DNA of 64,000 nucleotides, taken from assembly GCF_901709675.1 (NCBI RefSeq), contig NC_051088.1, positions 248,001 through 312,000 on the forward strand, given 5' to 3'. Below are positions 21,800 to 33,449 of this stretch, in pieces. The translations under genes were made by a program, and so were the position numbers. Positions within the stretch are counted from its first letter, which is position 1, and each line of letters begins with the position of its first letter. The DNA comes from Syngnathus acus (taxonomy: Eukaryota; Chordata; Actinopteri; Syngnathiformes; Syngnathidae). The notes below the pieces were generated by a model. That model saw only the letters and a list, made by a program, of their open reading frames with translations, had not been told where the DNA came from and did no database searches.

Positions 21800-23546
21800 A
21801 GTGGTGTGAGTTCATCAGAGCGACAGCCTGGGGAAAGAAGCTGTCTCTGCGTCTGCTGGTTTTGGCGTACAGAGCTCTATAACGCCGTCCGGAGGGGAGT
21901 AGTTCGAACAGACTGCAACCTGGGTGAGAAGGGTCTGTAGAGATGTTACTTGCACGTTTTCTGGTCCTGGACAGGTACAAGTCTTGGATAGATGGGAGGT
22001 TGATTCCAATTATCTTTTCTGCAGTCCGGATTGTCCATTACAGTCTGTGCTTGTCTTGTTTGGAGGCCGATCCAAACCAGACAGTGATGGAGGTGCAGAG
22101 GATAGACTGGATGATGGCAGTATAGAAGGTCTTCAGCAGCTCCTGCGGCAGGTTGAACTTCTTGAGCTGTCTCAGGAAGTACAGCCTCTGCTGGGCCTTC
22201 TTCAGGACAGTCTATGTGGCTGGTCCATTTCAGGTCCCGAGAGATTGTGGTTCCCAGGAACTGTGGAGAGAGTAGTATTACTGCGGATAGTGAGGGGTGA
22301 AAGTGAAGGGTCTCGCCTTAAGTCCACTGTCATCTCCACGGTCTTGAGCGGGTTCAGCTCCAGGTGGTTTTGGCTGCACCAGTGGACCAGCCGCTCCACC
22401 TCCTGTCTGTACGCAGTCTCGTCACCGTCCCGGATCAGTCCGATGAGAGTGGTGTTGTCTGCATACTTCAGGAGCTTCACAGAAGAGTCACCTGAGGAGA
22501 AATCGTTGGTGTAGAGAGAGAAGAGCAGTGGGGAGACGACGCACCCCTGAGGGGCGCCAGTATTGGTGGTCCGGGTGTCAGATGTGATGCTCCCCAGCCT
22601 CACACGCTGTCTCCTGTTGGTCAGGAAGCTGGTGATCCACTGACAGGTGGAGGCAGGCACCGCAAGCTGGATGAGCTTCTGTTGGAGGATGTCAGGAGCG
22701 ATGGTGTTGAACGCCGAGCTGAAGTCCACAAACAGGATCCTGGTGTACGTTCCTGGGGTGTCCAGGTGATGCGGGAAGTAGTGCAGTCCCATGTTGACCG
22801 CATCGTCCACCGACCTGTTTGCCCGGTAGGCAAACTGGAGGGGGTCAAGCAGGGGGCCCGTGACAGGTTGTTCAACACTAACCTCTCAAAAGATTTCATG
22901 ACCACAGATGTCAGGGCGACAGGTGTCATTCAAACCTGTGATGGCGGGCTTCTTGGCCACCGGTACGATCGTGGAGCTTTTGAAGCACGAGGGCACCTCA
23001 CATAGCTCCAGGGAATGGTTGAAGATCCGTGCAAAGGTGGGTGCCAGCTGTTCAGCACAGACTCTCAAGCAAGAAGGTGACACGCCGTCTGGGCCCGGTG
23101 CCTTCCTGATCTTTTGTCTCCGGAACATCTGCCGCACTTCCTCCTCGCGGATCTGGAGTGCGGTAGCGGCCTCTGCAAGAGAGAGAGTAGGTGACAACGG
23201 GGATGGAGGTGTGGACAGAGCGGTTGTGGGGTAAGTGAGTATGTGGATTGTGCTGCAGGAGGTCATGTTGTGTGGGAGGACCGATCAAACCTGCAGTAGA
23301 ACCTGTTTAGCTGGTTTGCAAGCCTTGGGATCTCCACAGGACTTTCTTGAAGCCCGTGATGCTCTGCAGACCTTTCCACACTGTTGAGGGATCAGGATTG
23401 GCAGAGAGGTGTCTCTCCAGGCTCTCCCCGTAACACCTCTTGGCTTTCCTGACTTCTTGGTTCAGTGTGTTTCTGGTCTGCTTGAACAGGTCCCGGTCGC
23501 CACTCCTGTAGACCTCGCTTGACTTTGCGCAGCCTCCTGAGGTTTG
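21800..23546 (-). pseudogene. L2 ORF2 C-terminal part: reverse transcriptase
   Basis: It contains RQMFRRQKIRKAPGPDGVSP, RILFVDFSSAFNTI, GAPQGCVVSPLLFSLYTNDF and KLLKYADNTTLIGLI, where the catalytic YADD has become YADN, then LFELLPSGRRYRALYAKTSR near 21850. Frameshifts near 22290 and 22860 break it further. Confidence 0.9.
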
Positions 23547-23929
23547 GTGTTGTCAAACGCGCACTTTTTATCAAAGTGTCACCGGCTTCCCATCAAAGGG
23601 TTCGACAAGCCGGGGTGAAGGGACTCGTCCGTATCTAACCACCCGAGTTAAATTAATTCTAACAGAATCAATCTAACTTCTTTATGACGCCAATCCCTCT
23701 CAAGTCAACCGACGCGCGTGCCGAGTAACTCAATTCGAGGCAAGTCGTCAGAATGACCGCGCCATAATGATGGCTCCCTTCGGTTGTTTGATGCTTTTGT
23801 TATGTTACGGATATTTTTAGATGTCTTTGTTAAGACTTCAAGGATTCGTTAATTTACTAGAGCGCCCTCGCCCTAGCTGAGCTCAAGATAACTACTTCGA
23901 ACCAGATCTGACAATTCCTGATGTTAAAA

Positions 23930-24249
23930 AATTAAAGTCCCAATGATTAAAGTCCCAATGATCGTCACACACACACCTGGATGTGGTGAAATTTGTCCTC
24001 TGCATTTAACCCATCCCCGTGTGATTTTAATCCATCCCCTGGGGGAGAGGGGAGCAGTGAGCAGCAGCGGTGCCGCGCTCGGGAATCAGTTGGTGATCTA
24101 ACCCCCCAATTCCAACCCTTAATGCTGAGTGCCAAGCAGGGAGGCAATGGGTCCCATTTTTATAGTCTTTGGTATGACCCGGCCGGGGTTTTGAACCCAC
24201 AACCTTCCAGTCTCAGGGCGGACACTCTACCACTAGGCCACTGAGCTGG
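23930..24249 (-). mobile_element. tRNA-derived SINE, near full length
   Basis: Reverse complement of the SINE at 62967-63287. The head CCAGCTCAGTGGCCTAGTGG is at 24230-24249 and the tail, with repeated GGGACTTTAAT, at 23930-23960. Confidence 0.9.
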
Positions 24250-25454
24250 TTAAGGATTAAAGATGTCTTCACTTCAAAAATAATTGAACGGATTTAAAGA
24301 ATGACTATGATAGGGAAATAAAGACATTTTAAAGTTGTAATTACTGCATATAAAACCATGCTCAACATAGTTACTACGAAATAATCGATAACCAAATTAA
24401 GGATTAAGAAGAGATTTAATGAATAAGCAAGAAACAGAATTACAAGTCGAAAAAACAAGACTCACCCACTCAGAACAAAAGAGGAGACTAAAGGTCTAAA
24501 GTCCTATTTGGTCGAAGAAGTCGAGTGATCGGCTCTCCTTTGTTCCAAAATCCGAATTCTGTTTAAAAAAGAGGAAAGGTCTGGCCGTGAGGAGCATAGC
24601 CAAAAAAGTAAAATTGGCGTCTTCCCCTTTCTGCCCGGCGCGGCTGTCTCCTCTGCCTTCCTCGAAGCTTAAAATTTGACAAAGTCCAATTTGAAGACTC
24701 TGGAATTTCATTTTAGTAGATTTTGGTTCAATCTCAAAAAGAATGAAAAATCCATCTTCGTTCTTTTACTCCGGGCAGCGTCACGGCCATCACCCTGACT
24801 AGGAAGAAGCGCGCCCGCTCTGTGTCCGGACAACATATTTATAGACTTCTGGCATTACCTCATTGGAATATGTAGGTGAAAGGTCAGAATCCCTGCACCA
24901 CTGGTTGTCTTGGCAACCTTGCTTCAAGCAGCAACCACTGCACCTGACCACAGTCCGCCACCGGATGCAGATGTTTCCTGTTTTGCTCGTTCTTTCACTA
25001 TTAGCCCTTGATGTCTCCTCTCAACTTAATACATTCAGGTATGGATGGAACACCAATGTTAAATACAGGTTGGACAAAACATTGCAACATTAATCCCATA
25101 TATCTTGTCTAATAAAGATCAATCTCAACACATAATAGTACTTAACATAATGATGGGTTCCTCCAACTTAAACACATATATTGATATTGCTCAAGCTGTT
25201 ACATCTTAAAATTATGGCATAGCAAACTCATATTCCAAAATTGTGCTACGTGTTTGAACAGGTCGTGTCCTCCCAATTGCTAACAATTTAATTTATTAGA
25301 TTTGTTAATTTCCATCAGGTCACCCCTATGTCAAGCTTTAACACCATCTCCTGGTGAAATTTTGGAACTACTACATGTTTTGGGATAGCCAATGTGCCTG
25401 GGCCAAATTCAATACCTAATTTTACACCATCTTGTACCACCATGCCACTTGACA
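24250..25454. other. Distal part of the solo LTR, no gene
   Basis: 24420-24850 is shared in diverged form with 28010-28510 and 30120-30660, and 25270-25454 with 32275-32454. These shared blocks define the LTR family. No coding sequence. Confidence 0.7.
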
Positions 25455-25458
25455 GTGT

Positions 25459-26649
25459 AAACCAAGGTTTGTCGTTGTTGTACGTGCAGAAGGTCTTAGT
25501 CTGCACACACAGATCCTCACACAAACTGATGTATGATGTGACAGTGTCAGTGAGTTCATGCAGGTCTGAAGTTGCAGCTTCAAAAATTCCCCAATCGGTG
25601 CAGTCAAAGGCTTGGAGGTCCTGCCTTGACTCCACTGTCCACTTCCTCACAGTCCTCACCACAGGCTGAGAAGTTTTTAATTTCTGCCTGTAGGCTGGGA
25701 TCAGATGAACTAGACAGTGGTCCGAGAGTCCTAAAGCTGCACGAGCCACAGAGTGGTATGCATCCTTTATTACGGTGTAGCAGTGGTCCAGTGTCTGTGC
25801 CCCTCTGGTGGGACACGTTTTGTGCTGTCTGTATTTGGGGAGTTCGTGTGCGAGGTTCGCCCTGTTAAAATTACCCAGAACAATGATTAGTGAATTTGGT
25901 AGAAGTTTCTCCATTCCTGTCACCTGGTCAGCCAGCATCTGTGTTGCTTCAGTCGCACGTGTGTGTGGTGGAATGTAAACAGCCGCCATGACAATCGAGG
26001 AGAACTCCCATGGTGAATAGAACGGCCGGCAGTTTATGAAAAGTGTTTCTAGGAGAGGGCTGCAAGACTCTTTCAACACCGTGACATCAGTACACCAATG
26101 TTCATTAATATAGAAACAGAGACCACCTCCCTTGGATTTTCCGGTAAGCTCTGCGCTGCGGTCTGCACGCATTAGCCGAAACCCAGCTAGCTCCACGGCG
26201 TGGTGGGGGGTGCGTCCGTCAAGCCACATTTCAACAAAGCACAGCGCGGCAGATCTGTTGAAGTCCGTGTTCCTTGAAGTGAGGAGCAGCAGTTTGTCTA
26301 TCTTGTTCGCCAGGGAGCAGACATTCGCCAGATGAATTGATGGTAGGGCAGAACGTAACCCGCTCCGCCTCAGCTTTACGAGGGCTCCGGCGAGGGCTCC
26401 GGCGCGTTTGCCACGTCGTCTTTGACGTGCTAGCTTGTATAGCACCGCCGCTCCGGCTAAAATCTCCGTCAAACAGTCTGGATCAAAGAGAACAGGAGAG
26501 AAAATACCAGGAGAAGACTGTCCGATGTTTAACAGTGCTTCTCTGGTAAAAGTGATCCGGGATGGACAGCAGAGGACACAGAAAACACACAAAATAAGAC
26601 AAAGTACCAGAGAGCGACTCACCGTGGCGGCCATCCGCGGCGCCATCAT
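25459..26649 (-). pseudogene. L2 ORF2 N-terminal part: AP endonuclease
   Basis: A long open frame starting MMAPRMAATV. It holds LPSIHLANVCSLANKIDKL, CFVEMWLDGRTP (metal-binding Glu), VLGNFNRANL (normally GDFN; the catalytic Asp is Asn here), GLSDHCLVHL (His of the SDH box) and then the linker [11 protein letters not shown]. It is cut by the LTR at 25454. The GNFN change suggests a dead endonuclease. Confidence 0.85.
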
Positions 26650-26655
26650 GACGTC

Positions 26656-27130
26656 ACAATCCCTTGGTACATTGCGGTTCGTTTATCGCGGTTTCACTTC
26701 ATCGCAGATTTTTTTCCCCAAATTAAAAAAAAATTTAAAAGCCAGAATAAAACTTCTAAATTGAGGAATTATGGCACAAAACGTGCTCCAGCAGAAGGCA
26801 AGGAGTGCCCGCACAATTGCAATGCGTACACTTGTACCTTTTTATAAAAAAAACGTTATAATAATTGGAGTTCTAGAAACATATTTACAGTGTTGTACCT
26901 TGTTATAGAAAAATTGTTATAATAATAAGAGTTCTAAAAACATGTTTACAGTATGTACACTTGTACCTTGTTATAAAAAATTATAATAATAAAAATTGTT
27001 CTAAAAACATACTTACAGTATGTGTTAAGAATTCTCCATGTTATTTATGTTATTCAGCCGTGCTTTGATTTGAGGTAGGGTGATTTATTTTGAAGGCCGT
27101 TTTCAGGCGATACCACTTCCTGTTTTACGT
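26656..27130. mobile_element. Tigger/pogo-like MITE relic with tandem repeats
   Basis: 26672-26715 contains GCGGTTCGTTTATCGCGGTT and TTCATCGCAGATTTTTTT, followed by three ~57-bp repeats of TTCTAAAAACATATTTACAG type (26830-27020), as in 11785 and 18553. Termini are lost. Confidence 0.65.
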
Positions 27131-28538
27131 TGTCAAACGCGCACTTTATTAAAGTGGCACCGGCTCCCCGGTAACGGGCTCAATAAGCCGGGAGTGAAGG
27201 GACTAGTCCGTAGCTGACCACCCGCGTTAAATTAATTCTATTAGAATCAATCTAATTTCTATACGACGCCAACCCCTCTAAAGCCATTCGACGCGCGAGC
27301 CGAGTAACTCGATTCGAGGCAAGTCGTCGATATGACCGCGCCGTAATGATGGCTCCCTTCGGTTGTTTGATGCTGGTATTACTTTACGGATATTTTTTAG
27401 GTGCCTTTGTTAAGGCCTCAGGGATTCGTTTGTCTAGCGCACCCTAGCACTAGTTTTGTCGAAATAACTTTTGATATGGCCCCGCTCTACTGGGTTTGAG
27501 GAAGTAACGAGCCTACTTCCCTTTTTTCGGAAGAAAGTCCCATTTGCAGAAGTATGGCAATGATAGTGTTTGAGAATGACTTTAATGCATTAAATCACTA
27601 ATTCTAACATGATATACTTAAACACTTAACCGTGAGAGTGCTTCCACCAATTCGATTGTTTCCAACAAAATAATATTTTACTTAATACGATTTAAAATGA
27701 TTTAATCGGATTATTATTATCTTGCAATTTATTTTGAAGGCAAATTAGTCCCTCAAAATCATTCAAAGTAGCCTCTGACGCGGCCCGAAGAAACAGGAAC
27801 GGGCTCGTGCCCGAAGGACATTTACTAATTATAGCTTTAACACTAATCCGAAAAGTCGAATTTGAAAACCTTCCTTATTTTTATTTATTATGGTATGTTT
27901 GCATACCATAATAATCTCCTATTTATAAACTGAGTTATCAACCCAACCTCAAACAATTAATTGCATACAAATTAGCGCACCACGAATTAAATGAGTATAT
28001 AAAACACATTTATTGAAGAAGCATGAAATAGAATTACAAATCTCAATCCTCCAAAAACTGAACAATCCCACTCACTGATACACTTGCAAATAAAATCATT
28101 CAATCCCGGAGCACTTTTGATTGCAAAACAAAAATCAGAAAAGAGGGAAAAGGTAGCTACCAATTGGGTGTTATTTTTTTTTTGGTGGAAATAAAGTCGA
28201 GTGATCAGTTCGATTTTATTTCTAAAATCCAATTTGGAAACTAGTTAGGCCTCGTGAGGACAGACTACCCGATGACTGTCTCCTCCGCTTGCGGACATAC
28301 AGAAAAAGTCTCCCCTCACCTAGTTTCTCACGCAAAGTTGTCCAGTCCAATTCTTTTGAGTAAATCCAAGTTAATCCAGGCCAGCGATCTTGCGTCTCAC
28401 ACAAGGCTCTTGAAGGCTGTAGAAAAAGTCTTGAAACTCATACGGGCTTCTTCACGTATGAACGCAGTCCGGGAGAGAGCCCCGTAGATGTCCAAGGTGA
28501 CCTTTTTATAGACTTCTCTGACCCCACCCTTTTCCGCT

Positions 28539-28786
28539 GGCCTCTATACTGTCCAGTTTCCCACGCTCATACCCTTGCGCTTTGAGCAGCTGTTTCCGTT
28601 GGCCTCTATACTGTCCAGTTTCCCACGCTCATACCCTTGCGGTTTGAGCAGCTGTTTCCATTGGCCTCTATACTGTCCAGTTTCCCACGCTCATACCCTT
28701 GCGGTTTGAGCAGCTGTTTCCGTTGGCCTCTATACTGTCCAGTTTCCCACGCTCATAACCTTGCGGTTTGAGCAGCTGTTTCCGCC
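28539..28786. repeat. 62-bp tandem repeat, four copies
   Basis: Copies begin GGCCTCTATACTGTCCAGTT at 28539, 28601, 28663 and 28725, with only a few differences between them. It lies within the LTR. Confidence 0.97.
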
Positions 28787-28935
28787 CCACTCTCTTTCCA
28801 CCAAAATTCTGTAGAAACCCTGGCAAGCACCTTATTTCCTCTTTTCCTCACTTCTCCTTTCATAAAACCAATATTTCAAAGTTACACTTTTTACTCAACC
28901 ATTTAAATTAGAACTCAAAACCCTTGAATTTATTT

Positions 28936-29370
28936 TTTAAACATTTTCTTAACACACCACTCGTGGTGGGCCTCTTTTCTTAATTGTGTGATAATATTGC
29001 TTTATGCTGTTACAGAATATATTTCAGCCAAGCAAAGAAAATAAACTAAAAATAAAAGAAAATAAAAACTCATTTGTTTTCCCCTTTTCAACAATTTTTA
29101 ACACACCCCTATTTTTATATGGGTGGGCAGCTTAGTCTAATTCTGTGATAATATTGCTTTATGCTGTTACAGAATATATTTCAGCCAAGCAAAGAAAATA
29201 AAATAAAAAAGAAAAGAAAAAGAAAAACTCATTTGTTTTCCCCTTTCCAACAATTTTTAACACACCCCTATTTTTATATGGGTGGGCAGCTTAGTCTAAT
29301 TCTGTGATAATATTGCTTTAAGCGGTTACAGAATATATTTTAGCCAAGCAAGTAAAATAAAATAAAAATA
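28936..29370. repeat. ~158-bp tandem repeat, about 2.7 copies
   Basis: The landmark GCTGTTACAGAATATATTTC (or a variant) recurs at 29006, 29163 and 29322. Units include the ACACACCCCTATTTTTATAT segment. Confidence 0.9.
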
Positions 29371-29668
29371 AAAAATATATTTGTGCTTCCATGTGTGACC
29401 CATAATCCGACCCCTTTTTCTCTTTGGTCTCCTGCACCGGTTTGGCTCCATCTTTTGGAAAATTTTGGAATTTCAGCTTTGCCAATTCATTCAATATTTC
29501 CCCACCTAATCTTGCACCATCTGCTGTTAAAATTTGGAATTTCAGCCCCGCCAATTTATTACTGGGAGCAATCCATACTCACTTCTTGCACCATTTGTTT
29601 CCCCCCCCCCACTCCATGTTACGTGACAACGTTCGTGTACATATGTCACTTACAGTGGTACAGGAGTC

Positions 29669-29951
29669 AAAGGTAAAGGTAAAGACCCAATGATTGTCAC
29701 ACACACATCTGGGTGTGGCGACATTTGTCCTCTGCATTTAACCTATCCCCGAGGGGAGCAGTGAGCAGCAGCGGTGCCGCGCTCGGGAATCATTTGGTGA
29801 TCTAACCCCCCAATTCCAACCCTTAATGCTGAGTGCCATGCAGGGAGGCAATGGGTCCCATTTTTATACTCTTTGGTATGACCCGGCCGGGGTTTGAACC
29901 CAAAACCTTCCAGTCTCAGGGCGGACACTCTACCACTAGGCCAATGAGCTG
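29669..29951 (-). mobile_element. tRNA-derived SINE
   Basis: Reverse complement of the SINE family at 62967, with the head near 29951 (CTAGGCCAATGAGCTG) and the tail AAAGGTAAAGGTAAAG. A segment around the CCCCAGGGGATGG motif is missing. Confidence 0.9.
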
Positions 29952-30879
29952 AAAGATTATAAAATACAATTAGATTGAAAAGGATTAAAACAGGGAACTA
30001 TTGTAAATCAAAATGAAATGATTAAATAGTTATATTTGGATCAAAAGATTTAAAATAAGAAAAAATATTATGAATCAAAATTAAATAGTTAAAAAGTAGA
30101 AATGTAACATATGTGAAGAAAAATAATTACAAATCTCGATAATCCCAACAAATAATAACAATTCCACTCACCAAGCTCATTGCCTTGGAATTATTTGTTG
30201 TCGAAGTTCTCTCGATTGTAAAGATTAAAAGTGTTAAAAAAGAAAAATAAGGGACATCCATCCATCCATTTTCTGTACCGCTCTGTCCCCACGGGGGTCG
30301 TGGGCGTGCTGGAAGGTAGAAAATGCTATTTGATGGAACGAGTAATTGATCAGGTCAGCTAATTCCAAAAATCCAATCTAAAAAAAAAAAAAAAATGGCT
30401 TGCGGAGAAGAGGAGCACTGTCCCAATTTGGGTTCCCTTTCTTGTGCTAGTCCTATTTATCTTCTATTTCAAAGCTTGATTTTTACCAAAGTCCAATTTT
30501 GAAGACGCTAGAAATTCATTTTAACGGATTTTGGTCTAATCTCAAAAAGAACGTAAAATCTATCTTCGTCTAAAGGATGTTCTGTGCACTCGGACAGCAC
30601 CTCAGTCTCTCCGGACAAGAAGAAGCCCTGTGATCTGTCGAATCCCATATTTATACCGGTTTGAATCAAACTGCCTTCCCACGCCAATTTCTAGAAATAG
30701 ATGAAGACAACCACCTGCTTGTGCAGCGTGACCCCTATTCCGGCAGGATCAGCATCTTCTCGGAGATGCTTCATGGTTTGTTCAATCAGACACAGGCCAC
30801 ATGGGCAGAAGCAATAGCAACAACCTCCACTACCAGCTGGCTGCCTGCTAGGAGCCCTCGCCAATGCAACCCGGCTAGC
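29952..30879. mobile_element. Decayed LTR-family sequence with a SINE-tail fragment
   Basis: 30120-30660 resembles 24420-24850 of the solo LTR (for example CATTTTAACGGATTTTGGTC). 30255-30313 is the inverted tail of an L2-tailed SINE (CCATCCATCCATTTTCTGTA). 30660-30879 was not identified. Confidence 0.6.
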
Positions 30880-31260
<381 letters not shown>

Positions 31261-31508
31261 CCGCGCGGCGCCTGAGCTAAGCTAACGCAGCTTTTTTGTG
31301 CATAGTGTAGAATTAGGTCAGGTTTTTTCTTTTTTTTTTATCTTGATATTATGTTGTAATTGTGTCTACCGGATGTGAGTGAACGCTGGTGCGACTTGCT
31401 GCCGCTGCTCTCCGGTCAATTCTTATGCTATTTTATGTCTGTACGGTGACCTTGAGTGCCTTGAAAGGCGCCTTATAAATAAAATGTATTATTATTATTA
31501 TTATTATC
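31261..31508 (+). other. 3' tail after tdh ending in non-LTR-type (TTA)n
   Basis: The tdh stop is followed by 3'-UTR-like DNA and then by GACCTTGAGTGCCTTGAAAGGCGCC…AAATAAAATG(TAT)n, a common fish non-LTR retroelement 3' end. Similar but inverted sequence occurs at 47195-47260. Confidence 0.6.
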
Positions 31509-31764
31509 CTGTTTCCGAATTCCAATGCTTGTTATGGCATGGGCTATCCGGCAAATTAACTCCAACTTAGGTCAGTGTGACATTTGTTCAAGCAATAGGT
31601 CCTCTCTCAGGCCTATTCTCCATCAAATAGCATTACGCCCCTCTCTCCTCACTAAACTTGTCGATTTATTCATATGTGTGTGTAACATTAGTGCTGAATA
31701 AATGGTAGGTATTGAGTAAACATTGCACATGTTTTCAAAATAACCAACTAAACAGTTAATCTTA

Positions 31765-31925
31765 ATAACCAGCTCAGTGGCCTTGTGGTATGAGAGTCCG
31801 CCCAGAGACTGGGAGGTCGTGGGTTCGATACCTGGCCAAGTCATACCAAAAGACTATAAAATGGAACCCGATGCCTCCCTGTTTGACACTCAGCATTTCA
31901 GGGTTGGATTGGGGATGCTGTGAGG
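31765..31925 (+). mobile_element. tRNA-derived SINE, degraded 3'-truncated copy
   Basis: The head CCAGCTCAGTGGCCTTGTGG and body TCATACCAAAAGACTATAAA are recognisable but more diverged than the other copies. Confidence 0.85.
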
Positions 31926-32454
31926 AGCTGCACCCCACAGTCATTAATAGCAATGTATAGCTTCAACTATGGAAGCTCGTCTGAGGACGATCTAATTAAT
32001 TAATTAATAAGCCATAATAATGGGTTCTAGCAGATTAAAATACTTAAGCAATTTCAAATCATAATATGGCAAAGCAAAATGAAATAAATTGTATCTTAAT
32101 TCTACAGTGGTTATTATGTCACATTATCACCACCCACCATGATAATGGGTTCTCCTAGTTAGCAGATTAAAATACTCAAGAAGATTCAAAGCATGTTGTG
32201 GCAAAGCAAAATGAAATAAATCAATCCAAAGTTGCGTGTTACTATGTGTTATTCGAAACATGTTGCGTCTTTCTCATTGCTACCAATTTAATTTTTTTGA
32301 TTTATTAGTGTCCCATCAGGTTACCCCTATGTCAAGCTTTAGCACCATCTCCTTGTGAAATTTTGGAATTACCACCTGTTTTAGGCTTACCAATTTGACC
32401 GGGCCAAATCCAATATTCAATTATGCACCATCTGTATTCCCATGTCACTTGACA
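31926..32454. mobile_element. Decayed end of a TGTCAAACG-family LTR
   Basis: 32275-32454 follows 25270-25454 (TCAAGCTTTAGCACCATCTC … CATGTCACTTGACA). A ~130-bp segment with AGCAGATTAAAATACTYAAG is present twice (32029-32095 and 32160-32225). Confidence 0.65.
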
Positions 32455-32469
32455 ACACAAAAATGTACA

Positions 32470-32560
32470 GATGAGAGGGTGACCCTACTTTGCGGATTTC
32501 ACTTATTGCGGGGTGGTTTTGGAACCAATTATCCGCGATAAACGAGGGATTACTGTAGTT
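32470..32560. mobile_element. Tigger/pogo-like right terminus
   Basis: AATTATCCGCGATAAACGAG then GGATTACTG/TA is a typical terminal sequence of this group. Only a fragment. Confidence 0.65.
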
Positions 32561-32980
32561 CAGTTTGATAGTTTATTTTCAGGTAATATTCTCCTGTCAG
32601 ATGTCCTTTTTGCAGTGTTTATGTAGTTTTGTTGAAGGAAAGCATTACGTAGTTTGGGCTGTCTCAAAGTTGAAATTATACGTTAAATGCATTATTTTAC
32701 TAAATAAATTAATTTTCTTGGATTTTCTACTCAGAAATTTTTATTTTTATTAAACTATTTTGTAATGCTAATTGCTAAAGAACGGAAAGACATAGAAACT
32801 AACTTTTTTTCTGCTGAAAGAGAATCTTCTAATATTTCTCTCTTCCTATGTTTAGATAGCTACTTATAACACTATTCTGTAGGCCTTGCAAAATCAGTCA
32901 AAATCCAGTAAAATAACTGTGATTAAATGGGTGAATGGGTGTCACACATTGACATATGTGTGTGTTTGTGTGTGGTGTAG
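32561..32980. other. Intron A-B, last 420 bp
   Basis: AT-rich unique sequence leading to the TG-rich acceptor of exon B. No repeat was recognised. Confidence 0.6.
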
Positions 32981-33067
32981 CATGCATCAAACTTGGAGCA
33001 GAAGCAGAACGAAACGGAAAACAAGAAGATTCATGGAGACGTGGTGAAATATGGAACCGTCATACAG
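32981..33067 (+). CDS. itpr3: itpr3 coding exon B (IP3 receptor suppressor domain)
   Basis: Exactly 29 codons in phase 0, reading from [16 protein letters not shown] to VVKYGTVIQ. The acceptor is GTGTAG/CATGCA after a TG-rich tract (32958-32980) and the donor is CAG/GTACTT. It joins exon A in frame (…LQKLQ / HASNLEQ…), as in IP3 receptors, and corresponds to about residues 95-123 of the suppressor domain. IHGDVVKYG favours type 3. The upstream intron is 22,676 bp and is packed with transposons. The acceptor lacks a classical C/T tract and uses TG repeats instead, which may weaken it. Confidence 0.95.
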
Positions 33068-33429
33068 GTACTTTTTACGCCACTTTCATAAAACTGTCTT
33101 GTGTTGGGTAACAAACCTTTTGCACAGACTAACCCCTTCCTTGTCATGTGTAGTCATGTAGTTATGTACTAACACACATGCTTCTTTTAATATTGACTTT
33201 GTTTCAATGCACCCACGTGCACACACTGGGTGTGGTGGTTGCTCAGTGGGATGATTTGTCAAAAGATTCATGTGTGTGTGGGGGGGGAGTATCGTATTTC
33301 CCGGATAGTGTGTGCGATTTATAATCTAGAGCGATTTATGTGTGAAATTAACACATTATTACATACTTTCACATTTTATCCTCACACTAAACCACATGAG
33401 GCCGCTCTGGGCCTGTGTTGATAACTGTG
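33068..33429. other. Start of intron B-C with a MITE relic
   Basis: 33290-33400 (GTATTTCCCGGATAGTGTGT … GAGCGATTTATGTGTGAAAT) is a decayed terminus of the CGGACTATAAGTCGC MITE family. There is a G8 run at 33281. Confidence 0.5.
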
Positions 33430-33449
33430 TTGTCGTTAGCGACGTAGAA

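Larger units (their letters stand above)
23551..25454. mobile_element. Solo LTR (TGTCAAACG…TTGACA), 4-bp TSD
   Basis: The ends are TGTCAAACGCGCAC and CCACTTGACA, giving TG…CA with matching inverted TGTCA/TGACA. The 4-bp duplication GTGT lies at 23547-23550 and 25455-25458. It splits the L2 LINE, and the other L2 copy gives the empty site. No internal coding region. A SINE (23930-24249) is nested inside. Family unknown; the 4-bp duplication fits a retrovirus-like or gypsy element. Confidence 0.85.
21465..26655 (-). mobile_element. L2 LINE, near full span, split by a solo LTR
   Basis: It runs on the - strand from an N-terminal endonuclease frame (26649 downward) through RT to a 3' end at about 21465 (TTTGAGCATGCCAAACAAGG, shared with 42856). 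A 1.9-kb LTR interrupts it at 23551-25454. Removing the LTR and one GTGT restores the collinear order seen in the L2 copy at 45500-45540. Confidence 0.9.
27131..29628. mobile_element. LTR of the TGTCAAACG family, 4-bp TSD, repeat-expanded
   Basis: It starts TGTCAAACGCGCACTTTATT and ends CCATGTTACGTGACA. The 4-bp duplication ACGT lies at 27127-27130 and 29629-29632. The first 330 bp match 23551 closely. Its greater length (2.5 kb versus 1.9 kb, the latter including a SINE) comes from two tandem-repeat arrays. Confidence 0.8.

Noticed and set aside
28539-28786. CRISPR-like regularly spaced repeat
   Set aside because: It is a head-to-tail tandem repeat without unique spacers, in vertebrate DNA.
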